DNA of 64,000 bases from Granulosicoccus sp963833195 (GTDB lineage Bacteria; Pseudomonadota; Gammaproteobacteria; Granulosicoccales; Granulosicoccaceae): NCBI GenBank assembly GCA_963833195.1, contig CAWHXF010000027.1, forward strand, positions 310,001-374,000. The letters run 5' to 3'. The stretch's first letter is position 1, and the number at the start of each line of letters is the position of its first letter. This document shows positions 51,687 to 61,072 of this stretch, one piece after another. The notes below the pieces were generated by a model. The model saw nothing but the letters and a program-made list of their open reading frames with translations. It did not search any database and was not told the DNA's origin. Position numbers and translations under genes: made by a program.

Positions 51687-52949
51687 TCAGCGATCGGGCG
51701 GCGTCCAGTCGGGCGGCTCGATACCGCGCTGTCGCAGACGCAGGGCGAGCCCGAGCGCGACGCCCGTGCCGATGGCCACCGTCAGGTCCGCGACGACCGT
51801 CAGCACGAGCGTCAGCACCAGCAGCAGCCTGTCCGACGCACGGGCGTGCAGACGTTCCTTCCACCGGTGCGGCTCGCTCATGTTCCAGGCGGTGAGCACG
51901 AGCAGTCCGGCCAGCGCCGGCATCGCGAGATACCCGACGGCAGGGGCGGCCAGCCCCATGATGAGCAGCAGGCTCAGCGCGTGCACGAGCCCCGCGACGG
52001 GCGTCCTGCCTCCGGCCTTGACGTTGGTGGCGGTACGAGCGATCGCGCCGGTCGCGGGCAGGCCGCCGAACAGCGCCGAACCGATGTTGGCGAAGCCCTG
52101 CGCCACCACCTCGGCGTTCGGACGATGGTGACCATCGATCATCCGGTCGGCGACCATCGCGGACAACAGGGATTCGACGCTGGCCAGGAACGCGATCACG
52201 AGGGCCGACGGCAGGAGCTCGACCACCCGTGCCGCCGAGAGCGTCGGCACTGCGGGCGCGGGCAGCCGCGCGGGCAGCTCCCCGAAGCGCGAGGCGATCG
52301 TGTCGACCGGCAGCGCGAACCAGGCGACCGCGGCCGAGCCCAGCGCGACCGAGACGATCAGTCCGGGAAAACTCGGGGCGGCGCGCCGCAGGACCACGAT
52401 CAGTACCATCGTCGCCACGGCGATCGCGGGCGCGTGGGCCGTCATGGTGTGGCGGGCGTCCCAGAGGACCGGCAGCTTGTCGAGGAAGTCCGCCGGCAGG
52501 GCATCGATCTCGAGGCCGAGCAGGTCCTTCAGCTGGCTCGTCGCGATGACGATCGCGATGCCGACCGTGAAGCCCTCGACGACCGCCTCGGGCACGTACC
52601 TGACGAGGCTGCCCGCACGGAGGTACCCGGCGCAGACCATGAGCGCGCCGGCCATGAAGGTCGCCAGCACCAGCCCGTCGTAGCCGTGCGCGGCGACGAT
52701 CCCGAAGACCACCACGATGAACGCCCCGGTCGGGCCCCCGATCTGCACCCGACTACCGCCGAGCAGGGAGATGAGGCACCCCGCCACGATCGCGGTGATC
52801 AGTCCGGTGGCGGGCTCGGCGCCGGACGCGATGGCGATCGCGAGGCTGAGCGGCAGCGCGACGAGCGCGACGGTCACACCTGCGAGCGCGTCGGCGCGCA
52901 GCAGCGGCCACGAGTACGTCGCCAGCGTGGTGAGGATCTTCGGCTTCAT
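51687..52949 (-). CDS. SulP-family anion transporter without STAS domain
   Basis: A 420-residue membrane transporter (sulfate/bicarbonate-type SulP). Family motifs: LLRADALAGVTVALVALPLS, GGSRVQIGGPTGAFIVVVFG, VPEAVVEGFTVGIAIVIATS, ALVIAFLASVESLLSAMVAD, NAEVVAQGFANIGSALFGGLP. It ends after the last helix, lacking the cytoplasmic STAS domain of most SulP proteins (about 550 residues). Such short forms exist naturally. The ATG at 52947-52949 is selected over an upstream one because the frame before it is not conserved. The anion is unknown. Confidence 0.85.
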   Translation of the reverse strand: MKPKILTTLATYSWPLLRADALAGVTVALVALPLSLAIAIASGAEPATGLITAIVAGCLISLLGGSRVQIGGPTGAFIVVVFGIVAAHGYDGLVLATFMAGALMVCAGYLRAGSLVRYVPEAVVEGFTVGIAIVIATSQLKDLLGLEIDALPADFLDKLPVLWDARHTMTAHAPAIAVATMVLIVVLRRAAPSFPGLIVSVALGSAAVAWFALPVDTIASRFGELPARLPAPAVPTLSAARVVELLPSALVIAFLASVESLLSAMVADRMIDGHHRPNAEVVAQGFANIGSALFGGLPATGAIARTATNVKAGGRTPVAGLVHALSLLLIMGLAAPAVGYLAMPALAGLLVLTAWNMSEPHRWKERLHARASDRLLLVLTLVLTVVADLTVAIGTGVALGLALRLRQRGIEPPDWTPPDR

Positions 52950-53341
52950 TCGCTGCTGGGGCTGTCCGCGGCCAGTGTATCGGCAGAAGACCGGCGCAAC
53001 GCGTCGCGCGGACGCGTGCAAGCCCGCTAGTCCGATCACCGGCGAGCCGGATTCGAAACGTGGTGGCGGTGATCCGCGAGCTGCTCGAGCCTCCCCGATC
53101 CGGAGGGCATCGCCGACGTGACGGCCCCGGCGTCAGCCGCGGACGTGGTCGCCGTCGCGCTGCGTGCCACCGGGCGGCACGTCGCTACGAATCGTCGTTC
53201 GTCGCGGGCTCGACGATCAGTCGCCGATGCCCGGCGTGACCGGGTACCTCGCCGAGAAGCGTGGTCCGGTGTGGCGGGGGCGTCGACGGCTCCTCTAGAC
53301 CGCGCAGTCCGGGCGGGCAGTCGAGGCCGGCGGGTAGGCGC
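52950..53341. other. Intergenic region with no supported gene
   Basis: It lies between the SulP start and the thioredoxin stop. The reading frames are short and Arg/Ala-rich. Nothing beyond the presumed SulP promoter near its left edge is visible. Confidence 0.5.
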
Positions 53342-53794
53342 CTAGGCGCCGGCGCGCCCGCCGAGCGCTCCCTCCACCCAGTCGATCACCCCTCGGGTCG
53401 AGATCGCGCCGGTGTGACGCGCGACCTCCCGGCCCCCCTCGAACAGCACCAGCAGCGGGATGCCCCGGATCGCGAACCGGCCGCCCGCGCTCGGCACCGC
53501 TTCGGTATCGAGCTTCGCGAGGCGCACTCTCGGCTCGAGCGCGGCGGCCGCCTCGGCGAAGGCCGGCGCCATCTGCAGGCACGGGCCGCACCACGGTGCC
53601 CAGAAGTCGATCACGAGCGGCAGGGCCTCGCGCGCCAGGTGGCGGTCGAGCCCGGCCTCGTCGAGCACTACCGGCGCACCCGTGAACAAGGCCTCGTGGC
53701 AGCGTCCGCACTTCGGACCATCGACGAGCCTGCCGGCGGGAACGCGGTTCACGGCGCGGCAGTGGGGACAGACGACAGGGACGGGATCGGTCAT
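53342..53794 (-). CDS. trxC: Thioredoxin 2 (zinc-finger thioredoxin TrxC)
   Basis: A 150-residue cytoplasmic disulfide reductase. The zinc site is C9-x2-C12 and C29-x2-C32; the thioredoxin domain carries WCGPC (W68-C72) in LVIDFWAPWCGPCLQMAP and the cis-Pro of RGIPLLVLFEGG. Length and layout match TrxC, which is often induced by oxidative stress. ATG at 53792-53794. Confidence 0.92.
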   Translation of the reverse strand: MTDPVPVVCPHCRAVNRVPAGRLVDGPKCGRCHEALFTGAPVVLDEAGLDRHLAREALPLVIDFWAPWCGPCLQMAPAFAEAAAALEPRVRLAKLDTEAVPSAGGRFAIRGIPLLVLFEGGREVARHTGAISTRGVIDWVEGALGGRAGA

Positions 53795-53904
53795 GGCGTG
53801 ACACCTACGTGAAACGAATCGATGCGTGGAACGACAGCACGGGGAGCATTCCGCTCGGGTAGCGGGCAAGCTTCCCTCGGCATCGAGGCGCTCGTCCAGA
53901 CAGG

Positions 53905-54075
53905 TCATCCGGGCCGGCAGATTTCGCCCGGCGCCATCGCCCGTCCGCTCTGCACCGTCAGCAGCACGGACGAGGCACCCACGAAGCCACCGGCGCGCAG
54001 GGCGAGTGCCAAGCCCAGCACGCCCGTGCTCATCCCGAAGAACGAGATCGGGAAGTGCTCGAACGAGCTCGCCGA
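53905..54075 (-). pseudogene. TDT/SLAC1-type transporter: both ends kept, middle lost
   Basis: A 56-codon frame reads SSFEHFPISFFGMSTGVLGL, the usual start of tellurite-resistance/dicarboxylate (TDT, TehA/SLAC1-like) transporters, and continues directly into SSVLLTVQSGRAMAPGEICR, which resembles their C-terminal tail. Intact members have about 320 residues and ten helices. The roughly 270 residues in between are missing and there is no start codon upstream of FEHFP. Probably an internal deletion product. Confidence 0.45.
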
Positions 54076-54111
54076 AAGCCCGCTATCCCCCGTCTGCCGG
54101 CCCAGGCGCCT

Positions 54112-55515
54112 TCAAAGCAACCACTCGACGGGCAGCATGCCGATGATCGAGATGGCGAAGCGCTGCCGCCACGTGGCGCCGGGTTCCGCCGAGTGCGTGA
54201 CGGTGCTGCCATCGAGGAGCGTCTCGTCCCAGACCATGTCGTCCTCCGGGGTCAGCGTGGGGCGGTAGGCCGCGCCCTGCACGGGACCGTCGAAGGCCGC
54301 GCCGATGCGGCTCGCGAGCGTCGGGCTGTCGATGAGAAAGCCCATCTCGGTATTCAGCCGTACCGAACGCGGATCGAAGTTGAACGAGCCGACGAACAGC
54401 GTGGCTTCGTCGATGGCGAAGCTCTTGGCGTGCAGGCTGCCGCCCGAGATGCCGAAGGGCAGGAGCCGCGTGTCCGTCGCGGTCTCCACGCCTTGCGTCG
54501 GTTTGAGTTCGTACAGCTCGGCGCCGGCCTCCAGCAGGACGCGCCGGTACTTCGAGTAGCCGGCGTGCACCATGAGCACGTCGGTCGTGCGCATCGCGTT
54601 GGTCAGTACCCGCACCTGCCGGCCCGAGCTCGCGAGGCCGGTCAGGAGTTCCGAGCCTCGCGCGCCCGGGATGAAGTAGGCGGAGACCAGGTCGAGCCGA
54701 CGCTCGACGCCGCGCAAGAGCTCCGCGACGCGAGTCGCCATGAGTTGCTCGCGCGTGGCGAGGCCCAGCCCCTTGACCGGATCGCCCGCGTCCGCGATCA
54801 GGCTGTCGACGGGAAATACCGACCGGCTGTTCCAGTACGCGTCGAACAGCGTTGCCGTGTCGCGTACCGCGGCGCCGACGACGAGCACGTCCAGGTCGAC
54901 GTAGTACGCATCGTCGCCGACCCCGAAGTACTCGTCGGCGATGTTGCGCCCGCCGACGATCGCGGCCGCACCGTCGACCAGCAGCGACTTGTTGTGCATC
55001 CGCCGGTTCATGCGGAAGAAGTCGAAGGCGTAGCCCGCGAGCTTCGGCTGCCGCACGGTCGAGGGGTTGAACAATCGCACTTCGAAGTCATCGAGCGCGT
55101 GCAGCGCCGCCAGGTGCGAATCCAGGCCCGTCACGCCGTTGTCGTCGAGCAGCAGCCGGACCCGCACGCCGCGCCGCGCCGCGCGTTGCAGCGCGCCCAG
55201 CAGCAGCATGCCCGAGGTGTCGTCGTGCCAGATGTAGTACTGCGCGTCAATCGAGCTCTCTGCCCGCTCGATCAGCGTCAACCGGCTCGAGAGCGCGTCG
55301 TGACCGTCGGACAGCGCTCTCACGCCGCTCAGGCCCGGGCGTGCGACGGCCGCCCGGCTCGCGCGCCGGCCCAGGTCCGTCGCCGGATCGGCGGGCAGGG
55401 CGCTGCTCGGCGAGCGGACGGAGGCATCGGGCAGGGGAAAGGCGAACCGCGCGGCCGCGACGGCGAGGACGACGGTCGTCATCACCACGAGCAGGACGTT
55501 CCACGCCCACCTCAC
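54112..55515 (-). CDS. Phospholipase D/cardiolipin synthase-like membrane protein
   Basis: A 467-residue protein with one N-terminal membrane helix (NVLLVVMTTVVLAVAAARF) and two HKD motifs: MHNKSLLVDGAAAIVGGRN and LHAKSFAIDEATLFVGSFNF. The spacing and SIDAQYYIWHDDTSGMLLL are as in ClsC/YmdC-type phospholipid synthases. It would act on phospholipids at the periplasmic or cytoplasmic membrane face. The GTG at 55515 lies just after the stop of the response regulator, so it is probably the third gene of that operon and may be a regulated envelope-repair function. Confidence 0.85.
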   Translation of the reverse strand: MRWAWNVLLVVMTTVVLAVAAARFAFPLPDASVRSPSSALPADPATDLGRRASRAAVARPGLSGVRALSDGHDALSSRLTLIERAESSIDAQYYIWHDDTSGMLLLGALQRAARRGVRVRLLLDDNGVTGLDSHLAALHALDDFEVRLFNPSTVRQPKLAGYAFDFFRMNRRMHNKSLLVDGAAAIVGGRNIADEYFGVGDDAYYVDLDVLVVGAAVRDTATLFDAYWNSRSVFPVDSLIADAGDPVKGLGLATREQLMATRVAELLRGVERRLDLVSAYFIPGARGSELLTGLASSGRQVRVLTNAMRTTDVLMVHAGYSKYRRVLLEAGAELYELKPTQGVETATDTRLLPFGISGGSLHAKSFAIDEATLFVGSFNFDPRSVRLNTEMGFLIDSPTLASRIGAAFDGPVQGAAYRPTLTPEDDMVWDETLLDGSTVTHSAEPGATWRQRFAISIIGMLPVEWLL

Positions 55516-55522
55516 GGGCGGG

Positions 55523-56239
55523 TCAGTCCGGGGCCGAACCGTCGGCGAGCGACGGGGGGGCCGGCGACGGCTCGAAGCGATACCCGATGCCGTACACCGA
55601 CTGCACGTGCTCTTCCCCACCGCCGGCTTCCCGGAGCTTCGCGCGCAGCTTCTTGACGTGGCTGTCGATCGTTCGGTCGCTGACGACGCGATGGTCCGAG
55701 TAGATGCGCCGCATGAGCTGGGCGCGGCCGAGGATGTGGCCCGGTCGCTCCATCAGCGCTTCCAGCAGGCCTAGCTCGATCTTCGTCAGCGGCACGCCGT
55801 GACCGTCCACCGCCACGCTCGCGGTTTCGTGGCTGAGCACCAGGCGAAGCCCGGGCGAGGCGTTCGAGACTTCGGCACGCGGCGCGGCGCGGCGCAGCAC
55901 CGTCTTCACCCGCGCGACCACCTCGCGCGGGCTGAACGGCTTGCACACGTAGTCGTCCGCGCCGAGCTCGAGGCCGAGCAGCCGGTCGATCTCCTCGGTG
56001 CGCGCGGTGAGCATGATGATGGGCACGTCGCTGACCCGCCTGAGCTCCCGGCACACGCTCATGCCGTCGAGCCCCGGCAGCATCAGGTCGAGCAGCACCA
56101 GCTCCGGCGGCGACGCGACCAGCGCGTCGAGCGCCACCGCGCCGTCCTCGAATCGCACCGTCTCGAAGCCCGCCTGCCGGAGATAGCGCTCGAGCACGGT
56201 GGCGAGCTTCGGTTCGTCCTCGACGATGGCGATGGTCAT
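55523..56239 (-). CDS. OmpR-family response regulator (BaeR/CpxR-like)
   Basis: A 238-residue regulator: receiver with D51 (LVLLDLMLPGLDG) and K100 (YVCKPFSPREV), winged helix with LTKIELGLLEALMERPGHIL, RTIDSHVKKLRAKL and VYGIGYRFEP. It overlaps the kinase gene by four bases. Envelope-stress control is likely from the family and from the phospholipase D-like gene downstream. The TACA-N6-TACA direct repeats near 43.6 and 44.7 kb have the ten-base period that such regulators bind, but no link is shown. Confidence 0.9.
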   Translation of the reverse strand: MTIAIVEDEPKLATVLERYLRQAGFETVRFEDGAVALDALVASPPELVLLDLMLPGLDGMSVCRELRRVSDVPIIMLTARTEEIDRLLGLELGADDYVCKPFSPREVVARVKTVLRRAAPRAEVSNASPGLRLVLSHETASVAVDGHGVPLTKIELGLLEALMERPGHILGRAQLMRRIYSDHRVVSDRTIDSHVKKLRAKLREAGGGEEHVQSVYGIGYRFEPSPAPPSLADGSAPD

Positions 56240-57648
56240 GCGGGTGCGTCTCCGTCGGTGGGTGCGTAGCCGAGTGGCAGCTCCAGCTCGATCGCGAGGC
56301 CGCCGAGCCCGGAGGACGAGGCGCGCACGCGCCCGCCGTGGCCTTCGGCGATCCTGCCGACGATGGCCAGGCCCAGGCCCGAGCCACCGGTTTCGCGTCG
56401 GCGCGAGTCGTCGACGCGGTACAGCGGGTCGAACAGGTGCGGCAGGTCGGAGGCCGGCACCCCCGGCGCCGAGTCCTCCCAGCGCAGCCGGGCGACATCG
56501 TCTCCTCGTTCGGTGCGCACCTCGAGGCGTCCGCCGGGGTCGGTGTAGCGCAGCGAATTCTGCAGGAGGTTGTCGATCAGCTGCGCCAGGCGCTGGCCAT
56601 CGGCGTGGACGGGCACCGGGCCGTCGCTCCGGACGACGAGCTCGATGTCGCCTTCCGCCAACCGCGTGCGCGCAGCCTCCAGGCGCTCGGCGACCAGGCC
56701 CGGGAGATCGAGGCGTTCGAAGCGATAGTCGAGCGCGCCCGCGTCAGCAAGGGTGAGGTCGCGCAGGTCGTCGATCAGCCGCGACAGCCGCGCCGTCTCG
56801 CCGTGCAGCGAGGCGAGCGCGGCCTCGTCGACGGGACTGACCCCGTCCTGCATCGCCTCGAGCTCGGCTTGCAGGACCGCCACGGGGGTGCGCAGCTCGT
56901 GCGAGATCTCGGCGAGCCAGCGCCGGCGCGCGCCGAGGTTCGTCTCGAGCGCGGCCGCGAGCCGATTGACGCGACCCGAGAGCTCACCCAGCTCGTCCTT
57001 GCGGTTCTCGGGCAGGCGCATGGCGAAGTCGCCGTCGCCGATGCGCGCGACGGCGGCGTTCAGCCGGTCGAGCGGGCGCACGATGCGCGTGGTCAGCAGC
57101 CAGGCCATGAGCGCCGAGACCGGCAGCAGCGCGAGCGAGGCGATCAGGAAGCTGCGGCGCTGACGCGCGGCGAACAGCTCCTCGAGTCCGGAGGGCACGC
57201 GCCGGAGCGGCCGCGCGCCGAGGTAGCCGACGGTGCGTCCGTCGAGCGTGAGCGGAGTCCAGGCGAGCCCCGTCGCGTCGGTTCGACCCGCGAGCGTGCG
57301 CCGGTCGGCGTCGGTCAGCACGGGCAGCCGCTCGGAGAACGGCGGGCGGTCGCGCGGCGAGTCCCGATCGGAGGGCGGTGGCCGGGTCCGACGATCGTCC
57401 GATCGCGCGTTCGAGCGCACCAGCGCCTGCCAGGCCACCGGCCGTCCATCGATCCAGCTCCAGTCCCCGTGGCGCTCATAGCCCTCGATCAGGGCCGTGC
57501 GCAGCGGCTGGAGCCGCCGCTGCTCGACGCGATTCACGTAGTCGAGGAAGCCGCGGTTGAAGCTCGTGTCCGCGATGCCCGCGAGCAGCGCGATCAGCAG
57601 CGCACCGCCGGCGAGCAGCGCCAGGAACAGCTGGTACTTCAGTCTCAT
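56236..57648 (-). CDS. Sensor histidine kinase (BaeS/CpxA-like)
   Basis: A 470-residue membrane kinase. Transmembrane helices at about 7-25 and 166-187 bracket a periplasmic domain with an Arg/Asp/Pro-rich segment (RSDDRRTRPPPSDRDSPRDR, about residues 82-101). HAMP (RIVRPLDRLNAAVARIGDGD), phospho-acceptor H250 (LAEISHELRTPVAVLQ), N box LIDNLLQNSLRYTDPG and G boxes GGSGLGLAIV follow. The signal is unknown. Confidence 0.9.
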   Translation of the reverse strand: MRLKYQLFLALLAGGALLIALLAGIADTSFNRGFLDYVNRVEQRRLQPLRTALIEGYERHGDWSWIDGRPVAWQALVRSNARSDDRRTRPPPSDRDSPRDRPPFSERLPVLTDADRRTLAGRTDATGLAWTPLTLDGRTVGYLGARPLRRVPSGLEELFAARQRRSFLIASLALLPVSALMAWLLTTRIVRPLDRLNAAVARIGDGDFAMRLPENRKDELGELSGRVNRLAAALETNLGARRRWLAEISHELRTPVAVLQAELEAMQDGVSPVDEAALASLHGETARLSRLIDDLRDLTLADAGALDYRFERLDLPGLVAERLEAARTRLAEGDIELVVRSDGPVPVHADGQRLAQLIDNLLQNSLRYTDPGGRLEVRTERGDDVARLRWEDSAPGVPASDLPHLFDPLYRVDDSRRRETGGSGLGLAIVGRIAEGHGGRVRASSSGLGGLAIELELPLGYAPTDGDAPA

Positions 57649-57746
57649 GCGGAACGCAGTCTACGTGGCGCGAGCACGGCCGCGCGGTCCGGCCCGCGCC
57701 GGGGCCGAACCGCGCGTGCCGGCGCGCGACGGCTCGCGCCGCGCGA

Positions 57747-58232
57747 TCAGATCATGCGGTCCTCGCGCTCGCCGCCGCGACGACCTTCGCCGTGACCCCG
57801 GCCGCCCTTGTCGTGCATCTGCGCGCGGATCTCGTCGAAGCCCGCCGCCTCGGCGTCCGACACGACCCCGTCGCCATCGACGTCGAGCTGCGCTTCCATC
57901 ATGTCGCGCTGCGCGTCGCGCGCCGCGCGTCGTTCCGCGCGGGAGAGCTCCCCGTCACCGTCGGCGTCGGCCGTTGCCAGGCGCTCGGCGCGCATCGTCT
58001 CGCGCGCGGCGTCGCGTTCGGTCTCGGACAAGGTGCCGTCGCCGTCGGTGTCGTACCGGGTCAGATGCGCGGCGCGCTGCGCTTCCATCTGGGTGCGAAT
58101 CTCCTCGCCGGAGATGACGCCGTCGCCGTCGGTGTCGCTCAGATCGACGGGGCCGCGTGCGAAGGCGCCGGCGGTGAGCGCGGAGGCAAGCGTGGCGACT
58201 GCGAGGGTGGACAGGGTGGTTCGCTTGTTCAT
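57747..58232 (-). CDS. Secreted EF-hand calcium-binding protein
   Basis: A 161-residue exported protein (signal peptide to about residue 24) with four EF-hand loops: DTDGDGVISGEE, DTDGDGTLSETE, DADGDGELSRAE and DVDGDGVVSDAE. It ends with a Gly/His/Arg-rich tail. It probably binds Ca2+ in the periplasm. The ATG at 58230-58232 is favoured over one nine bases upstream by the GAG at ribosome-site distance. It lies beside the two-component pair on the same strand. Confidence 0.85.
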   Translation of the reverse strand: MNKRTTLSTLAVATLASALTAGAFARGPVDLSDTDGDGVISGEEIRTQMEAQRAAHLTRYDTDGDGTLSETERDAARETMRAERLATADADGDGELSRAERRAARDAQRDMMEAQLDVDGDGVVSDAEAAGFDEIRAQMHDKGGRGHGEGRRGGEREDRMI

Positions 58233-58434
58233 GATGATCATCTCGTGTGTGGGTAGGTCAGGGGCGCTTCTCGCGCCGCAGGGAGATGATCGGATCGAAC
58301 GGTGCAAGCACCGTGCACCGAGTGGGGAGCGAGCGTGCAAGCGTGGCGCGAAAGTGTCACGGTTCATCGCCATCCGTCCCGCCTCGACCCGTCGGCGGTA
58401 ACCCGCGTCAGACCGAAGGTTCGACTGGAAGGTG

Positions 58435-59100
58435 ATGTGGTCCTCGCTCGATTGGCAGCAGCTCTCCCGCGAGTTCGTGACCCTGTTCGTGGTCATCGAT
58501 CCGATAGGCACGCTGCCGGTCTACCTGTTCGCCACGGCGAACGTGCCGGCGCACCTGCACCGCCGCTTCGCGCTGCACGCGGTCGGCATCGCCACGCTCG
58601 TGCTGCTCGGCTTCCTGGTGGCCGGACAACTCGTGCTCGAGACGCTCGGGCTGCGCCTGGGGTCGTTCAAGATCGCGGGCGGCATCGTGCTGTTCCTGTT
58701 CGCGCTGACGATGATCTTCGGCGAGGCCAAGCCCGCACGCGAGATCGAGGAGGCCGAGCGCGATCATCTCTCGGGCGCGGTGTTCCCGTTGGCGATGCCC
58801 TCGATCGCCTCTCCGGGCGCGATGCTCGCTATCGTGGTGCTGACCGACAACCACAGCAACCCGATCGCGGACCAGGCGATCACCGCGGCGCTGCTGCTCG
58901 TGGTCCTGCTGCTGACGCTCCTGGTGCTGCTGCTCGCCGCGCGCATCCAGCGCGTGATCGGCACCTCGGGGGCGAGCGTGGTGAGCCGCGTGATGGGCAT
59001 CGTGCTGGCGACGGTCGCGGTCGATTCGGTGCTCGCAGGCTTCGAGGCGCTGGAGCTGATCCGGCTCGCGCCGCCGGTGCCGGGCGCGCCGCTCGAATGA
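58435..59100 (+). CDS. MarC-family integral membrane protein
   Basis: A 221-residue membrane protein with six predicted helices and the MarC/NAAT pattern FVTLFVVIDPIGTLPVYLF, LRLGSFKIAGGIVLFLFALT, VFPLAMPSIASPGAMLAIVV and VVSRVMGIVLATVAVDSVLAG. Some members transport neutral amino acids; most are uncharacterised. The start is taken at ATG 58435; a GTG one codon earlier is equally possible. Confidence 0.88.
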   Translation: MWSSLDWQQLSREFVTLFVVIDPIGTLPVYLFATANVPAHLHRRFALHAVGIATLVLLGFLVAGQLVLETLGLRLGSFKIAGGIVLFLFALTMIFGEAKPAREIEEAERDHLSGAVFPLAMPSIASPGAMLAIVVLTDNHSNPIADQAITAALLLVVLLLTLLVLLLAARIQRVIGTSGASVVSRVMGIVLATVAVDSVLAGFEALELIRLAPPVPGAPLE

Positions 59101-59170
59101 GTGTTCTTTGGGCGTCGGTCCTGCGCGACGGGGTGCGCGACGGGGCGCTCGACCTGGACCGTGACGGGTA

Positions 59171-59768
59171 CTAGCGCGCAGGCGAGACGGTGGAGCGTCC
59201 GGCCGCCCGATAGCGCTGCAGGAACTGTCGGGCACGCTCGGTGCGGGGGTTCGCGAAGAACTGTTCCGGCGATACCCACGCGCTGCTTCTGACCGCCCGA
59301 CAGTCGCGCCGGGAACGCGTCGGCCTTGTCCCACAGGCCCACACGGCGAAGCAGCGCCTCGGCCTCGCGCCGCACCTCGTCCGGGGCCCGCCGCTGCACG
59401 TGCAGCGGCGCCGCCATGACGTTCCTGATCACGCTCATGTGCGGCCACAGGGCGAAGTGCTGGAACACCATGCCGATGCGCGTCCGCACCGCCGCGAGCT
59501 CGCGGCCGCTCATGAGCCGCCCGCCGCGCCCCACGCCGACGCGGCTCCCCTGAAGCAGGACCTCGCCGCTGTCCGGCCGCTCGAGCCAGTTGATGCACCG
59601 CAGGAGCGTCGACTTGCCCGATCCGGACGGACCGAGCAGGCAAAGGGTCTCCCCGGCTTCGACGGCGAGGTCGATGTCGTCGAGCACGCTCAGCTCGCCG
59701 AAGCGCTTGCCGAGCCCGTTGACGCGCAGCAGCACGTCGCTCGCCGGTCGCTCGCGCGCTGCGCTCAA
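59171..59768 (-). pseudogene. Amino-acid ABC transporter ATPase with internal deletion
   Basis: The frame starts at a TTG overlapping the permease stop (or GTG 59735) and shows Walker A GPSGSGKST, Q-loop MVFQHFALWPH and signature LSGGQKQRV. At 59268-59279 the sequence jumps: in the +1 frame it continues SPEQFFANPRTERARQFLQR, the normal C-terminus of such ATPases, and ends at the TAG of 59171-59173. Walker B, the D-loop and the switch His (about 80 residues) are gone and the frames do not match. Such a protein cannot hydrolyse ATP. The transporter of which it is part is therefore inactive unless another ATPase serves it. Confidence 0.85.
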
Positions 59769-60418
59769 CGCCTGGCCTCGGCCAGTGTGCGGAGCCTGGC
59801 GACCCCTACCTCCACGACCAGGCAGAGCAGCCAGTAGAGCCCCACGGCGACGACGAAGGCGGCGAAGGGGACGTAGTGGCGCGACTGTATGGAGCTCGCC
59901 GCCTGGGTGAGCTCGGGCAACGTGATGATGGCCAGGAAGGCGGTGTCCTTGATGATCTGCACGCTCTGGTTGCCGAGCACGGGGCCCGACGCGAGCAGCA
60001 TCGGCGGCAGCACGATGCGGCTGAACAAGCCTCGTCCGTTGAAGCCGAACGCCCGACCGGCCTCGATCGGCTCGCGCGGCAGCACGGCCCAGGCGCCACG
60101 CAGGATCTCCGCGACGTAGGCCGCGTGGTAGACGATCAGCGCCCACAGCCCGGCCTGCCACGCGCTGGGCCGGACGCCGAGCACCGGCAGGCCGTAGTAG
60201 ACGAGGTAGGCGAGCAGCAGGAACGGCGTGCAACGCATCAGGTCGACCAGCCCGCGCACGGGTAGCCGGAGCGATGCACGCCGGCTGATCAGCGCCGCGC
60301 ACAGGACGATGCCGAGCGCGAACGCGCCGAGGCTCGCGATCAGCGTCAGCATCACGGTGTTCGCCAGCCCCGACAGCAGCAGGGAGCGCTCGGACCAGAC
60401 CACGAGGAAGCCGTTCAC
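59765..60418 (-). CDS. Polar amino-acid ABC transporter permease 2
   Basis: A 217-residue HisM/GlnP-type inner-membrane permease with five helices and the EAA loop region (REPIEAGRAFGFNGRGLFSR, IVLPPMLLASGPVLGNQ). VDLMRCTPFLLLAYLVYYGL is the usual early motif. The GTG start overlaps the stop of permease 1. It appears intact, unlike the ATPase gene that follows. Confidence 0.88.
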   Translation of the reverse strand: MNGFLVVWSERSLLLSGLANTVMLTLIASLGAFALGIVLCAALISRRASLRLPVRGLVDLMRCTPFLLLAYLVYYGLPVLGVRPSAWQAGLWALIVYHAAYVAEILRGAWAVLPREPIEAGRAFGFNGRGLFSRIVLPPMLLASGPVLGNQSVQIIKDTAFLAIITLPELTQAASSIQSRHYVPFAAFVVAVGLYWLLCLVVEVGVARLRTLAEARR

Positions 60419-61065
60419 CGGGCCTCCGCGTCCGCCGTCGCCAGCCGCCGCTCCAGCCGTCCCTGGAGTACCAGCAGACCGTAGACGATCGGCACGTACA
60501 GGACGACGGCCACGAGGATCGGCGGCAGCGGCTCGTACGTACGCGCGCCGATGCGGACCGCCGCTCGCGTCGTCTCGACCACGCCGACGATCGCCAGCGC
60601 CGGCGTCAGCTTGATCAGCAGGGACATCTCGTTGACGAGTCCCGGCAAGGCGGCGCGCACGATCTGGGGCAGGACGATGTGGCGAAGGAGCTGATGGCGT
60701 CGCATGCCGAACGCGCGCGCCGCGTCGGTCTGGTCCGGGGGGAACGCGTCGAGCGCCGCCCGCCAGATCTCGCAGTTGAACGCCGCGGTGTTGAGACTCA
60801 GCGCCAGCACGCCGGCCGCCACCGGTCCGAGATCGATGCCGGCCACCGGCAGCGCGAAGAAGAGCAGCAGGATCAGCGTCACGAGCGGCGTCGCCCGCAA
60901 CCCGCTGACCGCGACGGCCACGACAGGGCTCGCCAGCGGCACCTTCGCCCACCTGACGAGGGCGAGTGCAAGTCCCGCGGGCAGGCCGATGGCGATGCCG
61001 ACGGCGGACAGCGCCAGGGTCAGCGATGCGCCCTGCAACAGCGCCAGCAGGTCGGCCGACGTCAC
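60415..61065 (-). CDS. Polar amino-acid ABC transporter permease 1
   Basis: A 216-residue permease of the same family (GASLTLALSAVGIAIGLPAG, VSGLRATPLVTLILLLFFAL, PPDQTDAARAFGMRRHQLLR with the EAA-like loop, then VLPQIVRAALPGLVNEMSLL). It would form a heterodimeric channel with permease 2. GTG start; seven bases separate it from the binding-protein stop. Confidence 0.88.
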   Translation of the reverse strand: MTSADLLALLQGASLTLALSAVGIAIGLPAGLALALVRWAKVPLASPVVAVAVSGLRATPLVTLILLLFFALPVAGIDLGPVAAGVLALSLNTAAFNCEIWRAALDAFPPDQTDAARAFGMRRHQLLRHIVLPQIVRAALPGLVNEMSLLIKLTPALAIVGVVETTRAAVRIGARTYEPLPPILVAVVLYVPIVYGLLVLQGRLERRLATADAEAR

Positions 61066-61072
61066 CGAAGAC

